Source: Dehalococcoidia bacterium (GTDB lineage Bacteria > Chloroflexota > Dehalococcoidia > SM23-28-2 > HRBIN24). Taken from it: 64,000 bases of DNA. Where the stretch lies: positions 1 through 64,000 of the forward strand of contig JAVVHA010000007.1 in NCBI GenBank assembly GCA_032249735.1, read 5' to 3'. Below are positions 1-8,288 of the stretch, in pieces (within the stretch, counting starts at the first letter, position 1; every line of letters starts with the position of its first letter). Under the pieces are notes generated by a model. That model searched no databases, had not been told where the DNA came from, and saw only the letters and a list, made by a program, of their open reading frames with translations. A program made the position numbers and the translations under genes.

Positions 1-454
1 CGGAGGCGAACACAGGCACCCCCTCCTCCAGCACCACCTCCATCTGCCGACGGATGAAGTCGGGCCCGAAGCGCACGGGTGGCTCCCTCTCCTCCACCTC
101 TGGGAGCTCCCACTGCCTCTTCAGCTTTTCCACAAACTCCCTTTGCTCCTTGGGGAAGAGCTGACGGATGTCCCGGCCCTGGATGACTCCCTGGGGGACG
201 TCGGGGAGCTGCCCCATGGTGGGGAGGAGGAGGTCTACGCCGAAGGGCTTATCGGTGAGGTCGCGCACCTTGCGGATCTCGCGTCGCAGCTCATCTGGGG
301 GCATGACGGCGGCGCCTATGACCCCGAGGCCCCCAGCGTTGGAGACGGCGGCCACCAGCTCGGCCCTGGCCACCCCACCCATGCCCGCCAGGATAACGGG
401 GTACTCGATGCCCAACATCTCGCACAGCTTGGTCCTGAGGACGGGCCTCGGCAC
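1..454 (-). CDS. Nitronate monooxygenase (2-nitropropane dioxygenase family), N-terminal part
   Basis: FMN-dependent TIM-barrel enzyme that oxidises alkyl nitronates, or an enoyl-reductase relative of the same fold. About 151 N-terminal residues are visible; the rest lies before base 1. The N-terminus reads LGIEYPVILAGMGGVA, then SNAGGLGVIGAA and KPFGVDLLLP, the flavin-phosphate-binding beta strands typical of this family. The start is GTG at 454, chosen because GGGAGG lies 6 nt upstream and the family motif begins at once. It is divergent from polA, and a good minus-strand promoter lies at 497-526. The exact substrate cannot be inferred, because family members include nitronate monooxygenases and FabK-like reductases. 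Confidence 0.8.
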   Translation of the reverse strand, partial: MPRPVLRTKLCEMLGIEYPVILAGMGGVARAELVAAVSNAGGLGVIGAAVMPPDELRREIRKVRDLTDKPFGVDLLLPTMGQLPDVPQGVIQGRDIRQLFPKEQREFVEKLKRQWELPEVEEREPPVRFGPDFIRRQMEVVLEEGVPVFAS

Positions 455-496
455 GTCGCACCTCCCTAGCGCATATGGGACCTCGGGATCGTAGCC

Positions 497-526
497 ATTA
501 TAGGCGTCAGTTGACGTATACGGCAA
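497..526 (-). promoter_or_regulatory. Promoter of the nitronate monooxygenase gene
   Basis: On the minus strand TTGCCG (526-521) is followed after 18 nt by a perfect TATAAT (502-497). This leaves a leader of about 35 nt that carries the GGGAGG ribosome site. It is a sigma-70-type layout read by eye. Confidence 0.55.
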
Positions 527-546
527 GGTCGGCCCGCCAAGCAGGG

Positions 547-555
547 TGCTATAAT
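547..555 (+). promoter_or_regulatory. Extended -10 promoter directly in front of polA
   Basis: TGC-TATAAT is an extended -10 element; the -35 region (527-532) is poor. Only 7 nt separate the -10 box from the polA GTG at 563, so transcription would be expected to begin at or next to the start codon. There is no Shine-Dalgarno sequence. This is one of several such arrangements in the window. Confidence 0.55.
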
Positions 556-562
556 CCTCACC

Positions 563-3352
563 GTGGGGGAGAAGACGCAGCTGCTAGTCCTCCTGGACGG
601 CCACGGTATCATCCACCGCTCATATCATGCCATGAAGGAGCAGCCTCTCACCGTGCGACGCACGGGAGAGGTAATAAGCGCCGTATACGGATTTGCCAAC
701 ACCCTGCTTTCGGTCCTGCAGGAGCTGAAGCCCACCCATGTAGCGGTGGCCATGGACAAGGGGCGGACCACCTTCCGCCACCGGCTGGACCCCCATTACA
801 AGGCCCATCGGGTGGAAACGCCCGACGAACTGCGCGATCAGATAGCGCGGTGCCGCCAGATCATCGAGGCCTTCGGCATCCCCATCTACGAATACGAAGG
901 CTACGAGGCCGACGACATCCTGGGGACCTTGGCCCGCCAGGCATCGGCCATGGGGGTGGAGACCTACCTGGTGAGCCTGGACTCGGACATCGCCCAGCTG
1001 GTGGGCGATGGCGTACGCCTCTGGCTCTACCGCCCCTACCAGCGGGACTCAGTGGTATACGCTAGTCCCGAGGACGTGCGCCTCCGCTACGGCGTCCTGC
1101 CCCGTCAGCTCCCCGACCTGAAGGCCCTCAAGGGGGACCCCACTGATAACATCCCGGGCGTGCCGGGGATCGGAGAGAAGACGGCTGTGCGCCTCCTGCA
1201 GAAGTTCGGCTCCATCGAGGCCATATATGAGAATCTGGAGCAGGTGGAACCCCCTAAGCTCCGGGAGGCCCTCCGCCAGCATGAGGAGCAGGTGCGGAGG
1301 GCCAAACTGCTGGCCACCATCGTCACCGACGTCCCGGTGACTCTCGACCTGGAGGCGGCTGACTTCCGTGCCCACTACCGGCGCCAGCGTGTCCTAGAGA
1401 TCTTCCGCGAGCTGGAGTTCCGCAGCCTGGTGCCCCGTCTCCCGCCCGACCAGGAGACAGGGCCTCAGCTCCCCCTTCTGGAGGAGACGTCGGTGGCTGT
1501 GGAGAGGGCGGCGGTGGCCGAGGGTTACCAAGTGGTGAGGGATGAAGGCCTTTTGTCCCACCTGGCCCGACGGCTGGAGCGGGCTGGCCGCTTCAGCTTC
1601 GATACGGAGACCACCAGCCAGGAGGCCATGCGTGCCCGCCTGGTGGGCCTCTCCTTCGCCCTCCCCGGTGGCGAGGCCTACTACATCCCTGTGGGCCACC
1701 AGAGCGATGCTTATCAGCTGCCTTTGGGCCTGGTCCTGGAACGCCTCCGCCCCCTCCTGGAGGACGAGAGGGTCAAGAAAGTAGGGCACAACGCCAAGTA
1801 CGACATCATCGTCTTGGCCCAGGAAGGGGTGTGGGTGCGGGGCCTGGAGTTCGACACCATGATCGCCGCCTTCCTGCTGGGGGAGGGAGGGGGTGGCAGC
1901 TATCGCCCTGGCGAGGGCGCTCTGAGCCTCAAGTGGCTGGCCTCCCGCCTCTTGGGCGTGGAGATGACAGAGATAAGCCAGCTCATAGGCAAGCCGGGCA
2001 AGGGCCAGATCTCTATGGCCCAGGTGCCTGTGGAGGCCGCCGCCCGTTACGCCTGCGCCGATGCCGACATGGCCCTGCGCTTGAGCGAGGCCCTGGCCTC
2101 CCGTCTCCGGGAAAAGGGTATGGAGAAGCTCTTCCACGAGATCGAGATGCCCCTGGTGCCGGTGCTGGCCCGCATGGAGCTCAACGGGGTGGCCGTGGAC
2201 GTGGGTGTCCTAAGGGAGATGTCCGGGGTGCTGGCGGAGGAGATCGGCAAGGTGGAGGAGGAGATCTTCCGAATGGTGGGCCATCGCTTCAACATATCCT
2301 CCCCCCAGCAGTTGAGCCGTGTCTTGTTCGACGAGCTCCGCCTCCCTAAGACCCGAAAGCTCAAGTCCGGCATCTACTCCACCGATGCCCAGTCGCTGGA
2401 GGACTTGCGGGGTGCCCATCCCGTCATCGACCTTATCTTCGAGCACCGGGAGTTGACCAAGCTGAAGAGCACATATGTGGACGCCCTGCCGGCCCTGGTG
2501 AACCCTCGCACCGGCCGCATCCACAGCGAGTTTAACCAGACGGGGGCAGCCACCGGCCGTATCACCTCCAGCAACCCCAACCTGCAGAACATCCCGGTGC
2601 GCACGGAACTGGGAGCCCAGATCCGCCGCGCCTTTGTGGCCCGGGACGTGGGGCCCGACCCATACCTGCTGGCAGCCGATTATTCCCAGATCGAGCTGCG
2701 TATCATGGCCCATCTATCCCAGGACAAGACCTTGGTGGAGGCCTTCCTGCGGGATGAGGACATCCACGCCTCCACCGCCTCCCAGGTCTTCGGTGTCCCT
2801 CTGGACCAGGTGACCCCGGCCATGCGGCGGCGGGCCAAGGTGTTTAACTTCGGCGTGCTGTATGGCCTTTCGGACTGGGGGCTCTCGGTGCGGGAACGCA
2901 TCCCGAGGGAGGAGGCGGCTGAATTCATCCGCCGCTACTTCGAGCGCTACCCCGGCGTGCGCCGCTACATCGACGAGACGGTACAGAGGACGCGGGAGCT
3001 GGGCTATGCCGAAACCCTCTTCGGCCGCCGCCGCTACCTGCCGGACATCAACTCCCCCAACCAGAATGTGCGCCAGGCGGCTGAGCGGGCGGCCATCAAC
3101 ATGCCTGTGCAGGGGACCACCGCCGACATCATGAAGCTGGCCATGAACCGCATCTATGCTGAGATGGAGCGCCGCCGTATGCGCTCCCTCATGATCCTGC
3201 AGGTGCACGATGAGCTCATCTTCGAATGCCCAGCCCAGGAGCTGGAGGAGATGCGGGCCATCGTCTTGGACGTAATGCCATCTGTGGCCCAGCTCTGCGT
3301 CCCCCTCAAGGTGGATGTGAAGGTGGGTAAGAGCTGGGGAGAGATGGAGTAG
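563..3352 (+). CDS. polA: DNA polymerase I
   Basis: Family A polymerase for Okazaki-fragment maturation and repair synthesis; 929 aa, the usual length for the three-domain form. Residues ~1-290 form the 5'-3' nuclease domain (LVLLDGHGIIHRSYHA, EADDILGTLA). Residues ~335-510 form a 3'-5' exonuclease that looks active: D347 and E349 in FDTETT, HNAKYD, and YACADAD. The polymerase domain has motif A DYSQIELR (D706), O-helix KVFNFGVLYG and motif C VHDE (882-884). Start GTG 563 has no ribosome site but sits 7 nt after a TATAAT, suggesting leaderless translation. mutM follows after 12 nt, forming a likely repair operon. Confidence 0.97.
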   Translation: MGEKTQLLVLLDGHGIIHRSYHAMKEQPLTVRRTGEVISAVYGFANTLLSVLQELKPTHVAVAMDKGRTTFRHRLDPHYKAHRVETPDELRDQIARCRQIIEAFGIPIYEYEGYEADDILGTLARQASAMGVETYLVSLDSDIAQLVGDGVRLWLYRPYQRDSVVYASPEDVRLRYGVLPRQLPDLKALKGDPTDNIPGVPGIGEKTAVRLLQKFGSIEAIYENLEQVEPPKLREALRQHEEQVRRAKLLATIVTDVPVTLDLEAADFRAHYRRQRVLEIFRELEFRSLVPRLPPDQETGPQLPLLEETSVAVERAAVAEGYQVVRDEGLLSHLARRLERAGRFSFDTETTSQEAMRARLVGLSFALPGGEAYYIPVGHQSDAYQLPLGLVLERLRPLLEDERVKKVGHNAKYDIIVLAQEGVWVRGLEFDTMIAAFLLGEGGGGSYRPGEGALSLKWLASRLLGVEMTEISQLIGKPGKGQISMAQVPVEAAARYACADADMALRLSEALASRLREKGMEKLFHEIEMPLVPVLARMELNGVAVDVGVLREMSGVLAEEIGKVEEEIFRMVGHRFNISSPQQLSRVLFDELRLPKTRKLKSGIYSTDAQSLEDLRGAHPVIDLIFEHRELTKLKSTYVDALPALVNPRTGRIHSEFNQTGAATGRITSSNPNLQNIPVRTELGAQIRRAFVARDVGPDPYLLAADYSQIELRIMAHLSQDKTLVEAFLRDEDIHASTASQVFGVPLDQVTPAMRRRAKVFNFGVLYGLSDWGLSVRERIPREEAAEFIRRYFERYPGVRRYIDETVQRTRELGYAETLFGRRRYLPDINSPNQNVRQAAERAAINMPVQGTTADIMKLAMNRIYAEMERRRMRSLMILQVHDELIFECPAQELEEMRAIVLDVMPSVAQLCVPLKVDVKVGKSWGEME

Positions 3353-3364
3353 GCCGCTGCCGCT

Positions 3365-4183
3365 GTGCCCGAGCTCCCCGAGGTAGAGACCATTCGGCGC
3401 CAACTCCATCCGCTGGTGGTGGGGAGGTGCATTCTCGAGGCCTGGCTCGCTCCCCAGGCCTCCCGTCTAGCCGTCTCGCCTTCCGATCCTCAGGCCCTGG
3501 CGCGTGGCCTGCAAGGGCGGCGCATCCTAGACCTAGGCCGCCGTGGCAAGTTCCTTCTCTTCGCCCTCGATGATGGGCGCACGTGGGTGGCCCACCTGCG
3601 CATGACGGGCTCCCTCGTCCACCGGCCAGGGCTATGCCAGGGGGCCTTTCTACGGGCTGCCTTGGCCCTGGACGACGGTTCCCACCTCTGTTACCACGAC
3701 CAGCGCAAGCTGGGGTGCATGTGGCTGGTGGACGACCCCTCCCAGGTGGTGGGCCACCTGGGGCCCGAACCTCTGGACCCGGCGTTAACCCCCGAGGGGT
3801 TGTGGGGGCGCCTGAGAGGCAGGCGGACGGCCATCAAGGCTGTGCTGCTAGATCAGAGGGCCCTGGCTGGGGTGGGCAATATCTATGCCGATGAGGCCCT
3901 CTTTGCGGCGGGCATCCATCCCCGTCGCTCTGCCTCATCCCTCACGCTGGAGGAGGCGGAGCGTCTGTTGGTGGCCCTGAGGGTGGTGCTGGAGGGGGCC
4001 ATACGCCACGGCGGCACCACCTTTCTGACGTATTTGGATGCTACCGGTGCCCCTGGCTCCCATGGGGAGCATGTGCGGGTCTTCCGGCGGGAGGGGAAGC
4101 CCTGCCCGCGGTGCGGAGGGCCCATAGCCCGCACCAAGTTAGGGGGCCGCACCACCTATCTCTGCCCGGCCTGTCAGCAGTGA
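3365..4183 (+). CDS. mutM: Formamidopyrimidine-DNA glycosylase
   Basis: Bifunctional glycosylase/AP lyase that removes 8-oxoguanine and formamidopyrimidines; 272 aa, full length. The mature N-terminus PELPEVETIRR supplies the catalytic Pro2 and Glu3. The helix-two-turn-helix region reads LAGVGNIYADEALF. The C-terminal zinc finger has Cys pairs CPRC and CPAC, with the lesion-capping GRTTYLCPAC context. The GTG start at 3365 is fixed by the requirement for proline at position 2. It lies 12 nt after polA and is probably cotranscribed with it. It ends 26 nt before the convergent sortase gene. Confidence 0.97.
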   Translation: MPELPEVETIRRQLHPLVVGRCILEAWLAPQASRLAVSPSDPQALARGLQGRRILDLGRRGKFLLFALDDGRTWVAHLRMTGSLVHRPGLCQGAFLRAALALDDGSHLCYHDQRKLGCMWLVDDPSQVVGHLGPEPLDPALTPEGLWGRLRGRRTAIKAVLLDQRALAGVGNIYADEALFAAGIHPRRSASSLTLEEAERLLVALRVVLEGAIRHGGTTFLTYLDATGAPGSHGEHVRVFRREGKPCPRCGGPIARTKLGGRTTYLCPACQQ

Positions 4184-4209
4184 GCTGGGGGCGAGAGGCC
4201 ACATGGACC

Positions 4210-4941
4210 CTATTGGGAGGCCGATGAGGCGGCCTGCACCGATAGCAGCGTGGCCCGCACCACGACGCGGTCGGTGTATTCACCCCCATAAGGGTCGTTG
4301 CGGTTGGGTATGAAGGTGCCGCCACAGGTGATGATCGTGATGGTGTCCTCCTTGGTAGGCCCCATGACCTTGACAGCCTCCGGGTCATTAGGGTCGACGG
4401 TGAAGTTGTCTACCACCCGGTATATAAGCTCCTTCCCTTCTTGGGTGAGGACGGAGATGGTGTCGCCCGGGGCCAGTTGGCTGAGGCTCCAGAAAACGGC
4501 AGGGGCCTTATCCCAAGTTACGTGGCCGGCGAAGACAGCATTGCTACCTTGCCCTGGCAGGGCGGAGAAGTCGTACCAGGCCACCACCCACCCAGGGCGC
4601 TTGGCGTTGGTCCAGTCAGGCACCAAGGGTACCCCGTTCCTGTCCATGCCCAGGACGATAACTGGGGCGTCCACGCCTATGGATGGGATGCGCATGCGTG
4701 TGGGGGGTGTCTCGTTGACTTTTACGGGGGTGGGTGTGGGGGAGGGTTGGGCAGTGACCTCGGGGGTGACGGTGGCCACATAGGCCAGGGGTGGCCTGGG
4801 GGCCTGGGGGGTGGCGGCCTTGCTGCCAGTGCGTCCCGTAAGGGAGAGGGCCACAAGGGCCAGGCCTGCCGCCGCCAGCAGCCCTGCCGCCGCCCATGCC
4901 CATAGCAGCCGCTTATGCCGGAGAGTGAGGCCCCTCTTCAC
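4210..4941 (-). CDS. Class E-type sortase
   Basis: Membrane-anchored cysteine transpeptidase that would attach LPXTG-like proteins to the cell wall; 243 aa. It has a basic N-terminus and one membrane segment (~13-34), then a Thr/Pro-rich linker (~50-80) and the sortase beta-barrel. Catalytic residues are visible: His140 in FAGHVTWD, Cys206 in ITIITCGG and Arg225 in YTDRVVVRA. The start is GTG 4941; TATACT lies 11 nt upstream (4953-4958), so the leader must be very short. No pilin, LPXTG substrate or second sortase is nearby, so the substrate is unknown. Divergent from the P1 peptidase gene. Confidence 0.88.
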   Translation of the reverse strand: MKRGLTLRHKRLLWAWAAAGLLAAAGLALVALSLTGRTGSKAATPQAPRPPLAYVATVTPEVTAQPSPTPTPVKVNETPPTRMRIPSIGVDAPVIVLGMDRNGVPLVPDWTNAKRPGWVVAWYDFSALPGQGSNAVFAGHVTWDKAPAVFWSLSQLAPGDTISVLTQEGKELIYRVVDNFTVDPNDPEAVKVMGPTKEDTITIITCGGTFIPNRNDPYGGEYTDRVVVRATLLSVQAASSASQ

Positions 4942-4952
4942 CTCGAGAGCCT

Positions 4953-4958
4953 AGTATA
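4953..4958 (-). promoter_or_regulatory. -10 box of the sortase gene
   Basis: TATACT on the minus strand lies 11 nt before the GTG start. It sits within CTAGTATACTAG, a perfect 12-nt palindrome at 4951-4962, so the same site could also serve the divergent gene. No convincing -35 element is seen. Confidence 0.4.
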
Positions 4959-5015
4959 CTAGCGAGGGCCCCAGGAGCCTAGGGGCTGGCACCTCTAGGT
5001 TGGGAAGGGCGTAAG

Positions 5016-5987
5016 ATGGAAAGTCGTATGGAAGGGCCTGAGCCGCCCAAGGGCATTTTGGTGGGCCATTGGACCCATCGGGAGGCGTGCACCGGGTGCA
5101 CCGTCGTCCTCTGCCCTCAGGGGGCGGTGGGGGGCGTGGCTGTGGCTGGCGGAGCGCCGGGCACACGCGAGACAGACCTCCTGCGCCCTGGCTTCTTGGT
5201 GGAGAAGGTCCATGGCATCCTCCTCACTGGTGGCAGCGCCTTTGGCCTCGATGCCGCAGGGGGAGTCATGCGGTGGCTGGAGGAGCAGGGGGCGGGTTTC
5301 GTGACGCCGGCGGGGGTGGTGCCCATCGTGGTGGGGGCGGTGATATATGACCTATCCCTAGGGCGTTCGGACCTACGGCCCGACGCCGCCGCTGGCTATG
5401 CCGCCTGCCAGCAGGCTGGGCCTGGCCCCGTGGCCCAGGGGAGCGTGGGCGCTGGCACAGGGGCCTCCGTGGGCAAGGCCTTGGGGCTGCAGTGGGCCAC
5501 CAAGGGAGGGCTAGGTGTCCATCTGGAGGCGGTGGCTGGGGGGGCACAGGTATGGGCCCTGGTAGTGGTCAACTCCTTCGGCGAGGTGGTGGACCCGGAG
5601 ACTGGCGAGGTGGTGGCCGGAGTGCGCAGGGAAGGGGGCGGCTACACGCTCACCCTAGAGCTCCTGAAGATGGGGAGAGGCCTTCGTCCCTTCCCCGCTA
5701 CCAACAGCACCATCGGAGTGGTGGTGACGGACGCTCCTTTGGACAAGGCCGCCTGCCAGCGGCTGGCGGAGATGGCCCACGATGGTATGGCTCGGGCTGT
5801 GCGGCCCTGCCATACCCAGGTGGACGGAGACGTCATCTTCGCCCTGGCCACGGGAACAGGGCCAGCAGCAGACCTGACCGTACTGGGAGCCCTGGGGGCG
5901 CGGGCGGTGGAGAGGGCCATAGTGCGGGCGGTGGAGGAGGCTACCTCTTTGGGGGGGCTCCCGTCCAGCCGCGAATGGCCGCGTTGA
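5016..5987 (+). CDS. P1-family (DmpA-like) aminopeptidase / amidase
   Basis: Ntn-like, self-processing hydrolase of the S58 (P1) family, whose members act as L-aminopeptidases, D-amidases or beta-peptidases; 323 aa. Diagnostic features are GILLTGGSAFGLDAA near residue 70, GSVGAGTGASVGK near 145, and ATNSTIGVVVTDAPL near 227-241. The last contains the autocleavage site and the new N-terminal nucleophile (Ser/Thr). There is no signal peptide, so it is probably cytoplasmic. The ATG start has weak GGGAAGGG upstream; an internal ATG five codons later is also possible. The substrate cannot be predicted. Confidence 0.88.
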   Translation: MESRMEGPEPPKGILVGHWTHREACTGCTVVLCPQGAVGGVAVAGGAPGTRETDLLRPGFLVEKVHGILLTGGSAFGLDAAGGVMRWLEEQGAGFVTPAGVVPIVVGAVIYDLSLGRSDLRPDAAAGYAACQQAGPGPVAQGSVGAGTGASVGKALGLQWATKGGLGVHLEAVAGGAQVWALVVVNSFGEVVDPETGEVVAGVRREGGGYTLTLELLKMGRGLRPFPATNSTIGVVVTDAPLDKAACQRLAEMAHDGMARAVRPCHTQVDGDVIFALATGTGPAADLTVLGALGARAVERAIVRAVEEATSLGGLPSSREWPR

Positions 5988-6013
5988 AGGCCTCGGCGCC
6001 GGCGTGATATCAT
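5984..6013 (+). promoter_or_regulatory. Promoter of the uracil-DNA glycosylase gene
   Basis: TTGAAG (5984-5989), 18-nt spacer, TATCAT (6008-6013), then 11 nt to the ATG at 6025. The -35 box overlaps the stop codon of the preceding peptidase gene. The predicted leader is about 5 nt or less. Confidence 0.45.
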
Positions 6014-6024
6014 TCGGCCAGGGC

Positions 6025-6630
6025 ATGAGCGAACTGGAAGCTCTGCATCAGCAGATCCGGCGCTGCACGGATTGCCCCCTGAGCCAGACCCGCACTCAAG
6101 CTGTGCCTGGCGAGGGCCCCGAGAAGGCAGAGGTGATGTTCATCGGGGAGGGGCCCGGCTTCCACGAGGATCGGCAGGGCCGGCCCTTCGTGGGGCCGGC
6201 GGGGCGCTTCCTCGATGAGCTGTTGGCCTCCGTGCACCTGCGGCGGGAGGAGGTTTACATAACCAACGTGGTCAAGTGTCGGCCGCCCAACAACCGCGAC
6301 CCCTTGCCGTCGGAGGTTCAGGCCTGTCGCAAATATTTGGAGCAACAGCTGGCCATTGTCCGGCCGCGGGTGGTGGTGACCTTGGGGCGCCATTCCCTGG
6401 CCTGGTTCTTCCCCAAGGACTCCATCACCAAGGTACACGGGCAAGTGCGGGTCAAGGACGGCGTCTTCTTCCTGCACCTGTACCATCCGGCGGCCGCTTT
6501 GCATCTGCCGGCCATGCGCCAGACCATCGAAGAGGACTTCCGCCGCCTGCCGGAGGTGCTGGCCCAGGCCCGCCGCGCTCCTCAAGCCGCGGAGCCGCCT
6601 CCCTCCGCAGAGCAGATGCGTCTTTTCTAG
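6025..6630 (+). CDS. Uracil-DNA glycosylase, iron-sulfur (type 4-like) family
   Basis: Removes uracil from DNA produced by cytosine deamination; 201 aa. The N-terminal CTDC pair, KCRPP and QACRKYL give the four-cysteine [4Fe-4S] set of type 4/5 enzymes. Motif 1 is GEGPGFHEDRQGRPFVGPAG and motif 3 is LYHPAAAL. These thermostable-type enzymes are common in thermophiles, fitting the inferred lifestyle. An in-frame GTG at 6004 would add seven residues, but it overlaps the predicted -10 box, so ATG 6025 is preferred. The rnj gene follows after 9 nt. Confidence 0.92.
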   Translation: MSELEALHQQIRRCTDCPLSQTRTQAVPGEGPEKAEVMFIGEGPGFHEDRQGRPFVGPAGRFLDELLASVHLRREEVYITNVVKCRPPNNRDPLPSEVQACRKYLEQQLAIVRPRVVVTLGRHSLAWFFPKDSITKVHGQVRVKDGVFFLHLYHPAAALHLPAMRQTIEEDFRRLPEVLAQARRAPQAAEPPPSAEQMRLF

Positions 6631-6639
6631 GGGTGTGCC

Positions 6640-8286
6640 ATGGCCCAGAAGCTGCGTGTTGTCCCCTTGGGAGGGCTAGGGGAGATAGGGAAGAACATGA
6701 TGGCCCTGGAGCTGGAGGACGACCTTCTAATCATCGATGCTGGCGTCATGTTCCCTGAGGAGGAGATGCTGGGCATCGACCTGGTGATCCCTGATGTGAG
6801 CTATGTGGAGCGGAGGAGGCACAAGCTGCGGGGCATCATCATCACCCATGGCCACGAAGACCACACGGGGGCCCTGCCATATGTGTTGCCCAGGATCCCC
6901 GCCCCTATATACTGCACCCGCCTAAGCCGTGGCCTTATCGCTGTCAAGCTGCGAGAGCACGGCCTCCTGGAGCAAGCCGACCTGCGAGTTGTCAACTACG
7001 GGGAGCGCATAAGGCTGGGTGCCTTTACCGTGGAGTTTGTAAGGGTGACCCACAGCATACCCGACTCAGCGGCCCTGGCCATCGAGACGCCCCTGGGTCT
7101 TGTCTTCCACACCGGCGACTTCAAGCTGGACCACACGCCGGTGATGGGCCTGCCCACCGACCTGCAGCGCATCGCCCAGCTGGGGCGGCAGGGCGTCCTC
7201 CTGATGCTATCCGATTCCACCTATGCCGATGTGCCGGGATACACCCCCTCGGAGCGCATTGTGGGGGAGACGTTGTGGAAGATCATGGCCACCTCCCCGG
7301 GGCGGGTCATCGTGGCCACCTTTGCCTCCCTCATCTCCCGCGTGCAGCAGGTGGTGGATGCCGCCACTGCCTGCGGCAGGCGGGTATTCGTCACCGGACG
7401 CAGCATGCTGGAGAACGTGGCCATGGCCCTGGAGCAGGGATACCTGGAGACGGACCAGGACCTCCTGGCGCCCATGGAGCGGATGCGGGGCCTGAAGCCC
7501 CATCAGGTGGTCATCGTCACCACGGGGGCTCAGGGAGAACCCACCTCCGCCCTGGTGCGCATGGCCAACCGTGACCACCGCTTCGTGGAGATACAGCCTG
7601 GCGATACCGTCATCCTCTCATCGTCTCCCATCCCCGGCAACGAGGTGCTGGTCAACCGCACCATCAGCAATCTGTACCGGCTTGGAGCACGGGTAGTGCA
7701 CAGTCGTATGGCCGATGTACACGTGCGGGGCCACGCCGCTCAGGAGGAGCTGAAGCTCATGCTAGGGCTGGTGCGACCCCAGTTCTTCGTGCCCATACAT
7801 GGAGAGTACCGACACTTGGCCCAGCACGCCGAGCTGGCCCGCCTCATGGGAGTAAAGGCCGAGAACGTCTTCATCTTGGAGGACGGCGACATCCTGGAGA
7901 TCGATGGCAGTGGGGGGCGGGTGGTGGGCCGCGCCCCCGCTGACCTGGTATATGTGGATGGCCTGGCCGTGGGGGTGGGACATGTGGTCCTGCGGGACCG
8001 TCGTCACCTAGCGAGCGACGGTATCCTGGTGGCGTTGGTGACGGTGGACAAGCACACGGGTCGCCTCCTGGGCCCGCCCGACTTGGTGTCGCGGGGATTT
8101 GTAGAAGATCTCTCCGGCCCCTTGCTGGAGAAGGCGCGGCGGGTGGTCATGGAGGCAGTCGCCAGCCGCGAGGGGGCCATCGATCGGGCGGAACTCGCAT
8201 CCCGTCTGCACGATGCCCTCCTTGCTTTCCTTTACAATGAGACACGCCGGCGGCCCATGATCCTGCCCCTGACGGTGGAGGTGTGA
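6640..8286 (+). CDS. rnj: Ribonuclease J
   Basis: Metallo-beta-lactamase/beta-CASP nuclease with 5'-3' exonuclease and endonuclease activity on mRNA and rRNA precursors; 548 aa, normal length. The N-terminus GGLGEIGKNMMALE leads to the zinc motif HGHEDHTG (~70-77). HTGDFKLDHTP follows, then the beta-CASP part with SDSTYADVPG. PIHGEYRHLAQHAELA carries the C-terminal conserved histidine, followed by the RNase J-specific C-terminal domain. ATG 6640 is preceded by a weak AGGGG. The gene ends three nucleotides before the preferred ftsK start, suggesting coupled translation. Confidence 0.96.
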   Translation: MAQKLRVVPLGGLGEIGKNMMALELEDDLLIIDAGVMFPEEEMLGIDLVIPDVSYVERRRHKLRGIIITHGHEDHTGALPYVLPRIPAPIYCTRLSRGLIAVKLREHGLLEQADLRVVNYGERIRLGAFTVEFVRVTHSIPDSAALAIETPLGLVFHTGDFKLDHTPVMGLPTDLQRIAQLGRQGVLLMLSDSTYADVPGYTPSERIVGETLWKIMATSPGRVIVATFASLISRVQQVVDAATACGRRVFVTGRSMLENVAMALEQGYLETDQDLLAPMERMRGLKPHQVVIVTTGAQGEPTSALVRMANRDHRFVEIQPGDTVILSSSPIPGNEVLVNRTISNLYRLGARVVHSRMADVHVRGHAAQEELKLMLGLVRPQFFVPIHGEYRHLAQHAELARLMGVKAENVFILEDGDILEIDGSGGRVVGRAPADLVYVDGLAVGVGHVVLRDRRHLASDGILVALVTVDKHTGRLLGPPDLVSRGFVEDLSGPLLEKARRVVMEAVASREGAIDRAELASRLHDALLAFLYNETRRRPMILPLTVEV

Positions 8287-8288
8287 GG

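Noticed and set aside
511-516. TTGACG as the -35 box of polA
   Set aside because: It lies 33 nt from the TATAAT at 550, far too distant; the extended -10 motif is a better explanation.
1394-2137. A 247-codon minus-strand open frame inside polA
   Set aside because: It lies fully antisense to conserved exonuclease and polymerase motifs. High G+C third positions routinely create such frames; the translation is low-complexity and matches no family I recognise.
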